A stretch of 64,000 bases of DNA from Streptococcus anginosus (GCF_900636475.1 NZ_LR134283.1:1889655-1953654), one strand, 5' to 3'. Shown: positions 11,352 through 21,650, numbered from the stretch's first letter. Numbers and translations are program-made. Notes: generated by a model from the sequence alone, not told the origin.

Positions 11352-11398
11352 AATATTCTGACAATTGATTTTACAATTAACCAGAATTGTGATATAAT
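11352..11398 (+). promoter_or_regulatory. ami operon promoter with CodY-like box
   Basis: TTTACA (11369-11374) and TATAAT (11393-11398) are 18 bases apart, with TGA forming an extended -10. AATATTCTGACAATT at 11352-11366 matches the CodY consensus at 13 of 15 positions and ends two bases before the -35. It would drive amiC-amiF or the gene now lost between lipoprotein 2 and amiC. Confidence 0.65.
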
Positions 11399-11574
11399 TT
11401 TAAACAATCAGTTTAAAAATTGAAGGTATTCTAAAATTGAAAATAGGTATTTGTCGTGACGCGTGGCATTTCTCTATCAGTTCCTTCGGTCTTGGCTGAC
11501 AGGTTATGTTTAATAACTTAACCATAGTTATTAAAGTGGAATATCTGATGTGACTCATGCTGAATCATTAAAAT
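11399..11574 (+). other. non-coding leader between the ami promoter and the gene remnant
   Basis: About 175 bases without a plausible gene. The only clear structure is a hairpin at 11511-11533 (TAATAACT / AGTTATTA, seven-base loop) and a weaker pairing CTATCAG / CTGACAG around 11475-11502. It could be the 5' leader of the gene whose 3' end survives at 11575-11604. Confidence 0.4.
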
Positions 11575-11604
11575 AAAAAAGAATTAGCAGATCATGTAAA
11601 ATAA
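11575..11604 (+). pseudogene. 3' remnant of a third peptide-binding lipoprotein gene
   Basis: The sequence encodes KKELADHVK followed by TAA. This is the C terminus shared by both intact lipoproteins (ELADHVK then stop), and the nucleotides resemble the end of lipoprotein 1 closely. No matching upstream coding sequence remains. The simplest reading is that a third tandem paralogue was deleted, leaving its leader and last codons. Confidence 0.75.
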
Positions 11605-11615
11605 ACTTCTCATCA

Positions 11616-11648
11616 GAACTTTCTCTAACAGGAGGGAAAGTTCTTTTG
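11616..11648 (+). terminator. terminator or attenuator just before amiC
   Basis: GAACTTTCTC (11616-11625) pairs with GAGGGAAAGTTC (11632-11643), followed by TTTT. It probably belonged to the lost lipoprotein gene and now limits read-through into amiC, whose ATG lies 22 bases further on. Confidence 0.75.
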
Positions 11649-11669
11649 GGATTTTAAAGGAAACGGTAA

Positions 11670-13166
11670 ATGAAGAAATATATTTTTATGCGTATCTTAC
11701 GCTCTTTAGTATCTATTTTCATGGTAACAACGCTGACTTACACCATTATCTATACCATGGTGCCTAGGAAGTTGATTTTCAAACAGGACCCAAACTATAA
11801 CAAAATAGCAACAACTCCTGATAAAAAGACCAATTACGAAAATACGATTTTTGAGCGCATGGGTTACATTGACTACTATGATACGAAGGAATTGCAAGAA
11901 AAAGCTAGTAAAGAGAATTCCTCAGTAACAGTGGAGCCTACTAATGCAAATAAAAAAATCTATGAAGCATACATCAAAAAGCTAGGGCGCGGTTGGAAAT
12001 TGCAGCAATTTAAAGAAAGCAAGCAATTTTATGCAACTCGTGAAGTTCCAGTCTATGAACGCGTTCTTGGTTTCTATGGTAATTTGATTCAAATTGACCA
12101 TACAGGTGCTGTGAAAGATGCTTCTAATCCGAATTTGAAGCGTTATATTCGCATTGAAAATGATCCTGCTATTGGTTGGTCTGTTGTTGGTTCTGGAACG
12201 AAACATAAATATTTATTATATTTCAATAGTCAGTTTCCATTTATCCACCAAAATTTTGTAAGATTAAATCTAGGAACTTCTTATCCGACCTATGCTAATC
12301 TTCCTGTTTTACAGGTTATTTCACAAGGGCAAGGTCAAACGAAGACATCAGAATTTCAATTTCCAACAGGAAAGAAAACATCATCTGTTAATATTTATAC
12401 ACGTACATATAAGTCTCCAAAGCAAGCCGATGCACGCGATGTTGCTAATTACGGAAAAGATGATCCTTATACGGCGACAGAGAGCAATTATCAATATCCA
12501 TCTATGATTGTGAGCTCTTCTATTGTTGGGTTGATTGGTTTGGCCTTGTCATACTTAATCGCCGTTCCACTTGGATCTTATATGGCTCGCTTTAAGAATA
12601 CATTGTTTGATAGTATTTCAACCGGTGCTTTGACTTTCTTAATGTCACTGCCAACTATTGCCTTGGTTTATATCATTCGCTTGATTGGTTCAGCGATTGG
12701 CTTACCTGATTCATTCCCTATTTTGGGAGCAGGTGATTGGCGCTCTTATGTGTTGCCGGCAGTTATTCTTGGACTCTTGAGTGCGCCTTGGACAGCAGTG
12801 TGGATTCGCCGTTATATGATTGACTTGCAATCACAAGATTTTGTTCGTTTTGCACGTGCAAAAGGTCTTTCTGAAAAAGAAATTTCTAATAAACATATTT
12901 TCAAAAATGCTATGGTGCCACTTGTATCCAGTATACCTGGTGCTATTATCGGAGTTATCACAGGTGCAACCTTGACTGAAACAATTTTTGCTTTCCCTGG
13001 AATGGGTAAAATGCTGATTGACTCTGTCAAAGCATCTAATAATTCTATGGTCGTTGGTCTTGTATTTATCTTTACATGTCTATCTATCTTTGCTCTTCTA
13101 TTGGGTGATATTCTGATGACCATGCTTGACCCACGTATTAAATTAACATCAAAAGGAGGTAAATAA
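11670..13166 (+). CDS. amiC: oligopeptide ABC transporter permease AmiC (OppB family)
   Basis: A 498-residue membrane permease. After an N-terminal membrane segment (about 8-32) there is a long extracellular insert of about 240 residues, characteristic of streptococcal AmiC, then five or more membrane segments. The cytoplasmic EAA loop contacting the ATPases is seen around [19 protein letters not shown]. It forms a heterodimer with AmiD and imports peptides captured by the lipoproteins upstream. An AAAGGA site precedes the ATG. Its stop overlaps the amiD start by one base. Confidence 0.95.
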   Translation: MKKYIFMRILRSLVSIFMVTTLTYTIIYTMVPRKLIFKQDPNYNKIATTPDKKTNYENTIFERMGYIDYYDTKELQEKASKENSSVTVEPTNANKKIYEAYIKKLGRGWKLQQFKESKQFYATREVPVYERVLGFYGNLIQIDHTGAVKDASNPNLKRYIRIENDPAIGWSVVGSGTKHKYLLYFNSQFPFIHQNFVRLNLGTSYPTYANLPVLQVISQGQGQTKTSEFQFPTGKKTSSVNIYTRTYKSPKQADARDVANYGKDDPYTATESNYQYPSMIVSSSIVGLIGLALSYLIAVPLGSYMARFKNTLFDSISTGALTFLMSLPTIALVYIIRLIGSAIGLPDSFPILGAGDWRSYVLPAVILGLLSAPWTAVWIRRYMIDLQSQDFVRFARAKGLSEKEISNKHIFKNAMVPLVSSIPGAIIGVITGATLTETIFAFPGMGKMLIDSVKASNNSMVVGLVFIFTCLSIFALLLGDILMTMLDPRIKLTSKGGK

Positions 13167-14092
13167 TGGCTACAATTGATAAAAGTAAGTTCACATTTGT
13201 AAAACGCGATGATTTTGCCTCTGAAATAATTGATGCACCAGCTTATTCTTACTGGAAATCTGTTATGCGTCAATTCTTAAGGAAAAAATCAACAATTGCT
13301 ATGTTGGGTATTCTTGTTGCAATTGTTTTGATGAGTTTCATCTATCCGATTTTTTCAAATTTCGATTTTAATGATGTAAGTAAAGTAAATGATTTTAGTG
13401 CTCGTTATATCAAACCGAATGCCCAATATTGGTTTGGTACAGATAGTAACGGGAAATCCCTCTTTGACGGAGTGTGGTTTGGAGCACGTAACTCTATTCT
13501 TATTTCAGTTATTGCAACCGTGATTAACCTTGTGATTGGTATTGTTATTGGTGGCATCTGGGGAATTTCAAAAACTGTCGATCGTGTGATGATTGAGATT
13601 TATAATATTATTTCTAACATCCCACCGCTTTTGATCGTCATTGTCTTGACATACTCAATCGGTGCAGGTTTCTGGAATTTGATTTTTGCCATGACGATTA
13701 CTGGTTGGATTGGGATTGCTTACAACATTCGTATCCAAATTCTACGTTATCGTGATTTAGAATACAACCTCGCCAGTCGTACATTGGGAACGCCAACGCT
13801 TAAAATTATTGCGAAAAATATTATGCCACAGTTGGTTTCTGTGATTGTTACAACTGCTTCACAATTACTTCCAAGTTTCATTTCATACGAAGCTTTTCTG
13901 TCTTTCTTTGGTTTGGGACTTCCTGTGACGGTGCCAAGTTTGGGACGGTTAATTTCAGATTATTCACAAAACGTGACAACAAATGCGTATCTTTTCTGGA
14001 TTCCATTGACAACCTTGATTTTGGTTTCTCTTTCATTGTTCGTTGTCGGTCAAAACTTAGCGGACGCTAGTGATCCACGTACACATAGATAG
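13166..14092 (+). CDS. amiD: oligopeptide ABC transporter permease AmiD (OppC family)
   Basis: A 308-residue permease with the OppC N-terminal cytoplasmic segment, one membrane segment near 45-65, and five further segments carrying the BPD_transp_1 domain. The motifs [21 protein letters not shown] (near 90) and the EAA loop [17 protein letters not shown] fit the family. It starts at the last base of the amiC stop and has AAAGGAGG within the end of amiC, so translation is coupled. It is the second half of the membrane channel. Confidence 0.95.
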   Translation: MATIDKSKFTFVKRDDFASEIIDAPAYSYWKSVMRQFLRKKSTIAMLGILVAIVLMSFIYPIFSNFDFNDVSKVNDFSARYIKPNAQYWFGTDSNGKSLFDGVWFGARNSILISVIATVINLVIGIVIGGIWGISKTVDRVMIEIYNIISNIPPLLIVIVLTYSIGAGFWNLIFAMTITGWIGIAYNIRIQILRYRDLEYNLASRTLGTPTLKIIAKNIMPQLVSVIVTTASQLLPSFISYEAFLSFFGLGLPVTVPSLGRLISDYSQNVTTNAYLFWIPLTTLILVSLSLFVVGQNLADASDPRTHR

Positions 14093-14100
14093 GAGTAAAT

Positions 14101-15168
14101 ATGACACAAGAAAAAAATGTAATATTGACTGCTCGCGATATTGTCGTGGAATTTGACGTTCGTGATAAAGTCTTAACAGCCATTCGTGGTGTTTCGCTTG
14201 ACCTTATCGAAGGTGAGGTTCTTGCACTTGTAGGAGAATCTGGTTCTGGTAAGTCTGTTTTGACAAAGACATTTACAGGAATGTTAGAGGAAAATGGTCG
14301 AGTTGCTCAAGGAACGATTGATTACCGTGGACAAGATTTGACAAAATTGAAGTCTAATAAAGATTGGGAACCTATACGCGGTGTTAAAATTGCAACAATC
14401 TTCCAAGATCCGATGACGAGTTTGGACCCTATTAACACAATTGGTAGCCAAATTACAGAAGTGATTATCAAGCATCAAAAGAAAACGCCAAAAGAAGCAA
14501 AAGAAATGGCTGTTGACTATATGAATAAGGTCGGCATTCCTGATGCTGAAAAGCGTTTTAATGAATACCCATTCCAATATTCAGGAGGAATGCGTCAACG
14601 GATTGTTATCGCTATTGCGCTTGCTTGTCGACCTGATATCCTTATCTGTGATGAACCAACGACAGCGCTTGACGTTACGATTCAGGCACAAATCATTGAT
14701 TTGTTGAAATCTTTGCAACACGAGTATGAATTCACAACTATTTTTATCACCCACGACCTGGGAGTGGTAGCAAGTATTGCAGATAAGGTTGCGGTTATGT
14801 ATGCTGGTGAAATCGTTGAATACGGAACAGTAGAAGAAGTCTTTTACGATCCACGTCATCCTTACACTTGGAGTTTGTTATCTAGTCTACCTCAGTTGGC
14901 AGATGATAAGGGTGAGTTGTATTCAATTCCTGGAACGCCGCCATCTCTCTATTCACATTTACAAGGAGATGCATTTGCCTTGCGTTCAGATTATGCTATG
15001 GAAATTGATTTTGAAGAGAAACCGCCTCAAATTTATGTAACGGATACCCACTGGGCAAAAACATGGTTGTTACATGAGAATGCTCCAAAAGTGAATAAGC
15101 CAGCTGTTATTGATGATTTACACGAAAAAATTAGCTCAAAAATGGGCTTTGCCCATTTAGACGCCTAG
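14101..15168 (+). CDS. amiE: oligopeptide ABC transporter ATPase AmiE (OppD family)
   Basis: A 355-residue ATPase with Walker A GESGSGKS (about 41-48), Q-loop in [14 protein letters not shown] signature YSGGMRQR and Walker [13 protein letters not shown]. The C-terminal OppD extension has the motif [14 protein letters not shown]. It powers peptide import together with AmiF. Spacing is eight bases after amiD with GGAG in between. Confidence 0.97.
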   Translation: MTQEKNVILTARDIVVEFDVRDKVLTAIRGVSLDLIEGEVLALVGESGSGKSVLTKTFTGMLEENGRVAQGTIDYRGQDLTKLKSNKDWEPIRGVKIATIFQDPMTSLDPINTIGSQITEVIIKHQKKTPKEAKEMAVDYMNKVGIPDAEKRFNEYPFQYSGGMRQRIVIAIALACRPDILICDEPTTALDVTIQAQIIDLLKSLQHEYEFTTIFITHDLGVVASIADKVAVMYAGEIVEYGTVEEVFYDPRHPYTWSLLSSLPQLADDKGELYSIPGTPPSLYSHLQGDAFALRSDYAMEIDFEEKPPQIYVTDTHWAKTWLLHENAPKVNKPAVIDDLHEKISSKMGFAHLDA

Positions 15169-15178
15169 GAGGAAGGAA

Positions 15179-16102
15179 ATGCCTGAAAAATTAGTAGAAG
15201 TTAAAGATTTGGAAATTTCCTTCGGTGAGGGAAGCAAGAAATTTGTTGCTGTTAAAAATGCTAATTTCTTTATCAATAAAGGAGAAACGTTTTCACTTGT
15301 AGGAGAATCTGGTTCTGGTAAAACGACAATTGGTCGTGCGATTATTGGTTTAAATGATACGAGTCATGGAGAGATTTTCTTTGAAGGGAAAAAAATCAAT
15401 GGCAAAAAATCAAAAGAAGAAGAGTCAGAAATCATTCGTAAAATTCAAATGATTTTCCAAGATCCTGCTGCTAGTTTGAATGAACGTGCGACAGTTGATT
15501 ATATCATTTCGGAAGGCTTGTATAATTTCCATTTATTTAAAGATGAAGAAGAACGCAAGAAAAAAGTGAAAGATATTATTCATGAAGTTGGATTGTTATC
15601 AGAGCATTTAACACGTTACCCGCATGAATTTTCTGGTGGTCAACGTCAGCGGATTGGGATTGCCCGTGCGCTTGTTATGGAACCAGATTTTGTCATTGCA
15701 GATGAGCCGATTTCAGCGCTTGACGTCTCTGTGCGCGCGCAAGTTTTGAATCTTCTTAAGAAATTCCAAAAAGATCTAGGCTTGACTTATCTTTTCATTG
15801 CCCATGATTTATCAGTTGTACGTTTTATCTCAGACCGTATTGCTGTTATTTATAAGGGTGTGATTGTTGAAGTGGCTGAAACAGAAGAACTCTTCAATAA
15901 TCCAATCCATCCTTATACGCAGTCATTGCTATCTGCTGTCCCAATTCCAGACCCAATATTGGAGCGGAAGAAAGTATTGAAGGTTTATGATGCTGCTCAA
16001 CATGATTATTCAGTAGATAAGCCAGAAATGGTTGAAATTCGTCCAGGACACTTTGTCTGGGCTAATAAAGCAGAAGTTGAAAAATATAAAAAAGAATTAT
16101 AA
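15179..16102 (+). CDS. amiF: oligopeptide ABC transporter ATPase AmiF (OppF family)
   Basis: A 307-residue ATPase with Walker [10 protein letters not shown] (about 41-49), signature FSGGQRQR and Walker [13 protein letters not shown], plus the family tail [16 protein letters not shown]. It pairs with AmiE. GGAGGAAGG spans the ten bases between the genes. It is the last gene of the ami operon. Confidence 0.97.
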   Translation: MPEKLVEVKDLEISFGEGSKKFVAVKNANFFINKGETFSLVGESGSGKTTIGRAIIGLNDTSHGEIFFEGKKINGKKSKEEESEIIRKIQMIFQDPAASLNERATVDYIISEGLYNFHLFKDEEERKKKVKDIIHEVGLLSEHLTRYPHEFSGGQRQRIGIARALVMEPDFVIADEPISALDVSVRAQVLNLLKKFQKDLGLTYLFIAHDLSVVRFISDRIAVIYKGVIVEVAETEELFNNPIHPYTQSLLSAVPIPDPILERKKVLKVYDAAQHDYSVDKPEMVEIRPGHFVWANKAEVEKYKKEL

Positions 16103-16130
16103 CATCATTCTTTGACTTTGAGAGAATTTT

Positions 16131-16165
16131 AAAAATCACTTTAGAGGTTATCTAGAGTGATTTTT
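16131..16165 (+). terminator. terminator of the ami operon
   Basis: AAAAATCACTTTA pairs with TAGAGTGATTTTT, giving a hairpin with a T-run on the + strand. Confidence 0.9.
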
Positions 16166-16244
16166 GAATTCATGTTATCTTTTTCTGGACGATTCTATTT
16201 TAAACTGTACTATACTAGATATGATAGAAAAGAGGAGTAATGGA

Positions 16245-17069
16245 ATGTATCAATTGATTGCGTTTGATATGGATGGAACACTTTTGACTAGTAAAAAAAC
16301 GATTGCCAAAAGCAGCGTTGAAGCGATTGGGAGAGCTCAAGATGCTGGTAAACAAGTTGTACTTTCAACAGGACGCTCTTTGTCAGAACTGCTTCCTTAT
16401 GGAGATGATTTGCGCGGGATTCGCTATGCTATTCTTGCAAGTGGTGCATTGATTTATGATTTGGAGGCTAAATGCGTTTTAGCTAAGCAAACCTTGCCTG
16501 CTATAGCAGTGGATAAGGTGAAGGCGATAGCAGAAGTTCAAGATTTGATGCTGGTTTGTATGATTGACGGACAAGGCTATCTTCAAAAATCACATTTTGA
16601 GAGTATTGCTAACTATTATATGAAAATTTATACTGAACTTTATGATAAAACAGCTATCTTGGTGGATAATATTTACGATTTGTTAGCTAAGGAGAGAGAG
16701 CATTTTGACAAAATCAATATTTATCACTTTACGGCAAGGGATCGAGATCAATTGTATGAAACTTTATTGTCTGAAAAGATAACGATGATAAAAGCTGAAG
16801 TAAGTGGTCTTGAACTAACAGCGCAAGGAGTTGAAAAGGGGCAGGGTTTAGCTCACCTTGCTCAAAAATTGAATCTTCCTATGGAGCAAATCATTGCTGT
16901 TGGGGATGCTGACAATGATGAAAGCATGATTCGCGAAGCAGGTTTTGGTGTTGCTATGGGAAATGCCAATGAGAATATCAAAGGTTTGGCAGATATTATT
17001 GTGGCAGATAACGACCACGGTGGCTGTGCGCAGGCTATTGATGATGTGCTTCTGGCAGATAAAATATAA
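16245..17069 (+). CDS. Cof-type HAD-IIB phosphatase
   Basis: A 274-residue HAD superfamily hydrolase of the Cof (IIB cap) subfamily. Motif I is AFDMDGTLL (7-15) with the nucleophile Asp9; motif IV is AVGDADNDESMI, followed by the typical GVAMGNANENIK. Such enzymes dephosphorylate sugar phosphates or cofactors; the substrate cannot be told from sequence. ATG 16245 is preferred because GAGGAG lies at 16232-16237; a longer reading starts within the ami terminator. Confidence 0.9.
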   Translation: MYQLIAFDMDGTLLTSKKTIAKSSVEAIGRAQDAGKQVVLSTGRSLSELLPYGDDLRGIRYAILASGALIYDLEAKCVLAKQTLPAIAVDKVKAIAEVQDLMLVCMIDGQGYLQKSHFESIANYYMKIYTELYDKTAILVDNIYDLLAKEREHFDKINIYHFTARDRDQLYETLLSEKITMIKAEVSGLELTAQGVEKGQGLAHLAQKLNLPMEQIIAVGDADNDESMIREAGFGVAMGNANENIKGLADIIVADNDHGGCAQAIDDVLLADKI

Positions 17070-17086
17070 GAACAACGAATAAACAC

Positions 17087-17128
17087 TAAACCCCACTTAA
17101 GATTTCTCAATACTTAAGTAGGGGTTTA
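17087..17128. terminator. bidirectional terminator between the HAD gene and scrR
   Basis: TAAACCCCACTTAAG (17087-17101) pairs with CTTAAGTAGGGGTTTA (17113-17128). The hairpin lies between convergent genes and can serve both. Confidence 0.75.
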
Positions 17129-17142
17129 ACTATCTCACAGTA

Positions 17143-18108
17143 TTAAATACTCTTTCCTGAAGAGAGGTGGACGGGAAGAAAGTAGCCGGTTGTCACAACT
17201 TCTTCACCAGCAATTTTTCGAAGCAACAAATCTACCAGTAAACAAGCTATATCTTTCAATGGTTGCTGTATAGTGGCTAGTTGGGGATAGTAGTTTTCTA
17301 CAAAATAAGTTCCGTCGTAACCGATGACTTTTAGATCCTCTGGAATTTTGATTTCCAATTCTTGAGCGACTTTCATGATTAAAATGGCTGTCAAATCATC
17401 TGAAGCAAAAATGGCATCAGGTTTTCTATGTTTTAAAATATTTTTGATTTCCATTTCTTTGCGAATAGGAGAGAAGTCACTTGATACATTGATAATTGGT
17501 GCATCAGGTAGAATGGAAGCAAAACCTGCATGGCGGAGACCTGTCGGGGAGTTTGAATTATCATTTCCGGTAATCATAATGATATTTTGGGCACCGGATT
17601 TGACCAAGGTTTCTGCAGCCAAGACACCACCAGCATAGTTGTCCGAAGATACAACAGGAATGGAAGGGGATAAGTTGCGGTCAAAAGAGATAATGGGAGC
17701 TGTTACACGGTCATAATCAGAGATGCCTAAGTTGTGGCTACCTGAGATAATGCCATCCACTTGATTGGCTTCTAGCATCTCCAGATACTCTTTTTCCTTA
17801 CTTGAATTGTGCTCGCTATTGCAGATGATTGTCTTGTAGCCTCTTTTGAATAACTCATGCTCTAATTTGTCAATGAGTTCGGCATAAAAAATGTGACTGA
17901 TATTTGGGAAAATCAATCCAATCAGTTTAGCGGATTTTCCTTGTAAGCTACGAGCGAGATTATTGGGCTTGTATCCCAACTCGCGCATGGCCTCATTGAC
18001 TTTTGTAATCGTTTTTTCTGAGAGGTAGCCTTTTTTGTTAATTACACGGGATACAGTGGTTGGGCTGACTCCAGCAATTTTTGCAACATCAGTTAACTTC
18101 GCGACCAT
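17143..18108 (-). CDS. scrR: sucrose operon repressor (LacI family)
   Basis: A 321-residue LacI/GalR regulator. The N-terminal helix-turn-helix is KLTDVAKIAGVSPTTVSRVINKKGYLSEKT (4-33), with the hinge helix NNLARSL near 52. A periplasmic-binding-like effector domain fills the rest. It lies behind scrB and overlaps its end by 20 bases, an arrangement known for streptococcal scr loci. Its targets are expected to be the paired AACG(T/C)TT palindromes between scrB and scrA. No strong ribosome site is seen, consistent with coupling to scrB. Confidence 0.93.
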   Translation of the reverse strand: MVAKLTDVAKIAGVSPTTVSRVINKKGYLSEKTITKVNEAMRELGYKPNNLARSLQGKSAKLIGLIFPNISHIFYAELIDKLEHELFKRGYKTIICNSEHNSSKEKEYLEMLEANQVDGIISGSHNLGISDYDRVTAPIISFDRNLSPSIPVVSSDNYAGGVLAAETLVKSGAQNIIMITGNDNSNSPTGLRHAGFASILPDAPIINVSSDFSPIRKEMEIKNILKHRKPDAIFASDDLTAILIMKVAQELEIKIPEDLKVIGYDGTYFVENYYPQLATIQQPLKDIACLLVDLLLRKIAGEEVVTTGYFLPVHLSSGKSI

Positions 18109-19546
18109 AATCTAATTCATAGTAAGTTCCAGTTGGATTTCCCTCGCTGATAAAAATACCGTTTTGGTTTTCATGAGGGAAAACGCGACCTGAAAATACT
18201 TTTTCTCCTTTGTTAATAAAAATTTCAAAAACTGACTTATCAATGAAGATAGTAGCAGTTGTAGCTTGGTTTTCAATCGTACAACTACGAACAGTACCAA
18301 ATTCAAGAGCGTATTGCTCACCGGCTTGACTACGGTCAACTGTTACTTGACCATTTTTGATGTCAAAGTAAATGCGTAACCCCTTATGCTCTTGATCTGC
18401 AAAGAGGACGATTTCAGCTTGTGAATCAGCTGTAAATTCTAGTTCTAATTCATAGCAGTTCGTTGTCTGCGCTTGATTAGCAAATGTTTGGCTATTATCT
18501 GTGCGCAAGGATGTGATAGCTGGGACAGGGTATTGATAGAGTTTACCGTCTTTTAGGGTTAATTCTTTGACCAAAGAGAATGTTCCTTGGTGGTCGAAAC
18601 GGTCGGATGGATAGGCAATATCTGGTAATCCTAGCCAGCTGACAGCTAAGGCACGTCCGTCAGGAGCATTGAAAGCTTGAGTGGCGTAGCATTCAAATCC
18701 ATAATCTAAATTTTGCAGAGGACTAGGTTCAACAATTGTTGCTTTCTTTGTGTCAAACGATTGACCTATTTTATACATATTTGGATAAATATTGTCATAA
18801 GGAGTGACTTCTTTTGATAAACCTTGAGGACAGTAGAGCAAAATTGGCTTATCATCAATAAAGACAAGATTTGGACATTCCATCATGTAGGCGGTGTTGT
18901 CATTTTCAAAGTCTAAATTACCGACTTCTTCCCAGTTTGTATAATCGTTGTCAACCGCTTTATAAAGCTTGATATAGCCTTTTTTGTCAAGGTTTTGTTC
19001 CCCAACAATGGCGTAAAATTGTCCGTGGTAGTTAAAAATCTGAGGATCACGAAAATGATCTGTAGCGTCCTGAGGTTGTTCAATCAAGACTTTGTTTAGT
19101 TTTTGAATATGTCCGTCTTTGTCCAGCAAAGCGCCGATTTGGTAAGGGTGACGAACCCAATTCTCATCACGGACATTTCCAGTATAGAATAGGAAAAGTT
19201 TGTCGTCAAACTGCATAGCAGAGCCAGAGTAAGCACCGTGACTGTCTAATGGGGTGTCTGGCAGAACACGAACACCGGTTTCTGTGAAGTGTACGAGGTC
19301 ATCACTTTCCAGTTGTACCCAAGACTTGAGCCCATGAGTTGCACCAAACGGAAAATTTTGATAGAAGACAATCCATTTTCCGTCAAAATAGGAAAAACCA
19401 TTTGGGTCATTCAGCAGTCCCGTATCAGGCTCTACATGGTAGGTAGCACGCCAAGGTGATGTAGCGATTTTATTTTTTATCTGTTGGATTTCGTTTTCAG
19501 TCCATTGTTCATATCGTTTGTAACGTTGTTCAGTAGTCCAAGCCAA
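18089..19546 (-). CDS. scrB: sucrose-6-phosphate hydrolase (GH32)
   Basis: A GH32 enzyme of about 485 residues that cleaves sucrose 6-phosphate delivered by ScrA into glucose 6-phosphate and fructose. Visible are the GH32 nucleophile region LLNDPNGFSYF, the FRDPQIF motif and the acid/base region MECPNLVF. The C-terminal beta-sandwich ends in VFEIFINKGEKVFSGRVFP. Start choice: the frame opens with TTG at 19561, but GGAGG (19559-19555) lies within it and is eight bases before TTG 19546. I therefore prefer TTG 19546; no ATG is available nearby. Confidence 0.93.
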   Translation of the reverse strand: MAWTTEQRYKRYEQWTENEIQQIKNKIATSPWRATYHVEPDTGLLNDPNGFSYFDGKWIVFYQNFPFGATHGLKSWVQLESDDLVHFTETGVRVLPDTPLDSHGAYSGSAMQFDDKLFLFYTGNVRDENWVRHPYQIGALLDKDGHIQKLNKVLIEQPQDATDHFRDPQIFNYHGQFYAIVGEQNLDKKGYIKLYKAVDNDYTNWEEVGNLDFENDNTAYMMECPNLVFIDDKPILLYCPQGLSKEVTPYDNIYPNMYKIGQSFDTKKATIVEPSPLQNLDYGFECYATQAFNAPDGRALAVSWLGLPDIAYPSDRFDHQGTFSLVKELTLKDGKLYQYPVPAITSLRTDNSQTFANQAQTTNCYELELEFTADSQAEIVLFADQEHKGLRIYFDIKNGQVTVDRSQAGEQYALEFGTVRSCTIENQATTATIFIDKSVFEIFINKGEKVFSGRVFPHENQNGIFISEGNPTGTYYELDYGREVN

Positions 19547-19580
19547 TCTTTTGTCCTCCAAGATAGTTTTCTTACTTATA

Positions 19581-19700
19581 TAGTAAACGTTTTCTCTGAA
19601 AAAATCAACTTTTTAATAGAAAAAAATAAAATTTCTGCAAAACGCTTGACATATTTTGGAATCATGTTAAAATAATAGTCGTAGGAGCGATTAAATCGCT
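19581..19700. promoter_or_regulatory. scrB/scrA divergent control region
   Basis: Two LacI-type palindromic centres are visible: TAGTAAACGTTTTCT (19581-19595) and GCAAAACGCTTGAC (19637-19650). Their CG centres are 55 bases apart. The second overlaps the scrA -35 TTGACA (19646-19651); the -10 is TAAAAT (19668-19673). They may bind ScrR, CcpA or both. A perfect 15-base palindrome AGCGATTAAATCGCT (19686-19700) lies in the scrA leader and could form a hairpin. Confidence 0.65.
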
Positions 19701-19737
19701 TTCATAAATTTTAATTATTTTCAATAAGGAGATGCAA

Positions 19738-21636
19738 ATGGAAAATAAGGACATTGCAAAAGCAGTCATTGAGGCCATTGGCGGACGTGACAATGTAAGT
19801 AGTGTTGCTCACTGTGCGACCCGTCTGCGTGTCATGGTCAAAGATGAAGCTAAGATTGATAAAGACAGAGTTGAGAATCTTGAAAAGGTTCAGGGAGCTT
19901 TCTTTAACTCAGGCCAATACCAAATTATCTTTGGTACTGGTACAGTGAATAAAATCTATGATGAAGTGGTAGCACTTGGTTTGCCTACGTCTTCAACTGG
20001 TGAACAAAAAGCGGAAGCGGCTAAAAAGGGAAATTGGTTCCAACGTGCTGTTCGTACATTTGGTGACGTATTTGTGCCAATCCTGCCAGCAATCGTAGCA
20101 ACAGGTCTCTTCATGGGGATTCGTGGTGCGATTAATAACGATACGATTCTTGGGTTATTTGGAACAACTTCAAAAGCCTTTGCTGCGTCAGACTTCTATA
20201 CTTACACAGTTGTGTTGACAGATACAGCATTTGCCTTCTTCCCAGCTTTGATTTCTTGGTCAGCTTTCCGTGTATTCGGTGGGAATCCAGTGATCGGTAT
20301 TGTACTTGGTTTGATGTTGGTAAATACCGCTCTTCCAAATGCTTGGGATGTAGCTTCTGGTGCTGCAAAGCCAATCATGTTCTTTGGTTTCATTCCAGTA
20401 GTTGGTTATCAAAACTCAGTATTGCCAGCCTTCTTCGTTGGACTACTTGGTGCGAAACTTGAAAAATGGTTGCATAAGAAAATTCCAGATGTGCTTGATT
20501 TGCTTGTTGTGCCATTCTTGACCTTCCTTGTGATGTCAGTTCTTGGACTCTTTGTCATTGGTCCAATCTTCCACTCACTTGAAAATGTCATTCTTGCTGC
20601 GACAAAAGCTATTCTTGCCTTACCGTTTGGCTTAGCTGGTCTCATCCTTGGTGGTGTGCATCAGCTTATCGTGGTAACTGGTGTTCACCATATCTTCAAC
20701 TTACTAGAAGCACAATTGATTGCAAATGAAGGAAAAGATGCCTTTAATGCAATCATCACAGCTGCTATGACTGCCCAAGCGGGTGCAACTCTTGCAGTTG
20801 GTGTAAAAACAAAATCTAAAAAACTAAAAGCTCTTGCCTTCCCGGCTGCTCTCTCTGCAGGTCTTGGAATTACTGAACCAGCTATTTTCGGGGTAAACTT
20901 ACGTTATGGTAAACCATTTGTACTTGGTCTTGTTGCCGGTGCTGCTGGTGGTTGGTTAGCTTCTATTCTTGGACTTGCTGGTACTGGATTTGGTATTACT
21001 ATTATCCCAGGTACGCTTCTCTATCTGAATGGTCAAGTTCTTCAATATATCTTTATGGTACTTGTAACTACTGGTCTTGGATTTGGTTTGACTTACGCAT
21101 TTGGTTACAAAGATGCTGAAGAAGAAGTGACTGAAGCAAAAGAAGTAGTAGAAGCTAATGAAGCAGCTGCGCCAGTCCTTTCTGATGAAACAATCGTTTC
21201 TCCAATCGTTGGTCAAATGGTTGACTTGAAAGATGTCAATGATCCAGTATTCTCTAGCGGTGCTATGGGACAAGGAGTTGCGGTGAAACCTAGTGAAGGT
21301 GTTGTGTATGCTCCTGCGGATGCAGAAGTGACAATCGCATTTGCAACTGGTCACGCTTATGGCTTGAAAACGACAAAAGGTGCTGAAATCTTGATTCACG
21401 TAGGTATTGACACAGTTTCTATGAACGGTGACGGATTTGATCAAAAAGTTGCTCAAGGTGATAAGGTGAAAGCTGGCGATGTTCTTGGTACATTTGATGC
21501 TGCGAAAATTGCAGCCGCTGGTCTTGATGACACAACTATGGTGATTGTTACTAACACAGCTGATTATGCTTCTGTTACTCCTGTTGCAGAGGGTACAGTA
21601 GCGAAAGGCGATGCTGTGATTGAGCTAAAAGCCTAA
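19738..21636 (+). CDS. scrA: sucrose-specific PTS enzyme IIBCA
   Basis: A 632-residue PTS permease with domains in the order IIB-IIC-IIA. The IIB phosphocysteine is Cys26 in AHCATRLRV. IIC spans about residues 105-460 with multiple membrane segments and GITEPAIFGVNLRYG. The C-terminal IIA (about 490-630) has its phospho-histidine in ILIHVGIDTVSMNG. It imports sucrose as sucrose 6-phosphate for ScrB. ATG 19738 is preferred over 19732 because AAGGAG (19726-19731) abuts the earlier codon. Confidence 0.97.
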   Translation: MENKDIAKAVIEAIGGRDNVSSVAHCATRLRVMVKDEAKIDKDRVENLEKVQGAFFNSGQYQIIFGTGTVNKIYDEVVALGLPTSSTGEQKAEAAKKGNWFQRAVRTFGDVFVPILPAIVATGLFMGIRGAINNDTILGLFGTTSKAFAASDFYTYTVVLTDTAFAFFPALISWSAFRVFGGNPVIGIVLGLMLVNTALPNAWDVASGAAKPIMFFGFIPVVGYQNSVLPAFFVGLLGAKLEKWLHKKIPDVLDLLVVPFLTFLVMSVLGLFVIGPIFHSLENVILAATKAILALPFGLAGLILGGVHQLIVVTGVHHIFNLLEAQLIANEGKDAFNAIITAAMTAQAGATLAVGVKTKSKKLKALAFPAALSAGLGITEPAIFGVNLRYGKPFVLGLVAGAAGGWLASILGLAGTGFGITIIPGTLLYLNGQVLQYIFMVLVTTGLGFGLTYAFGYKDAEEEVTEAKEVVEANEAAAPVLSDETIVSPIVGQMVDLKDVNDPVFSSGAMGQGVAVKPSEGVVYAPADAEVTIAFATGHAYGLKTTKGAEILIHVGIDTVSMNGDGFDQKVAQGDKVKAGDVLGTFDAAKIAAAGLDDTTMVIVTNTADYASVTPVAEGTVAKGDAVIELKA

Positions 21637-21650
21637 CCGTATAATGTGAT

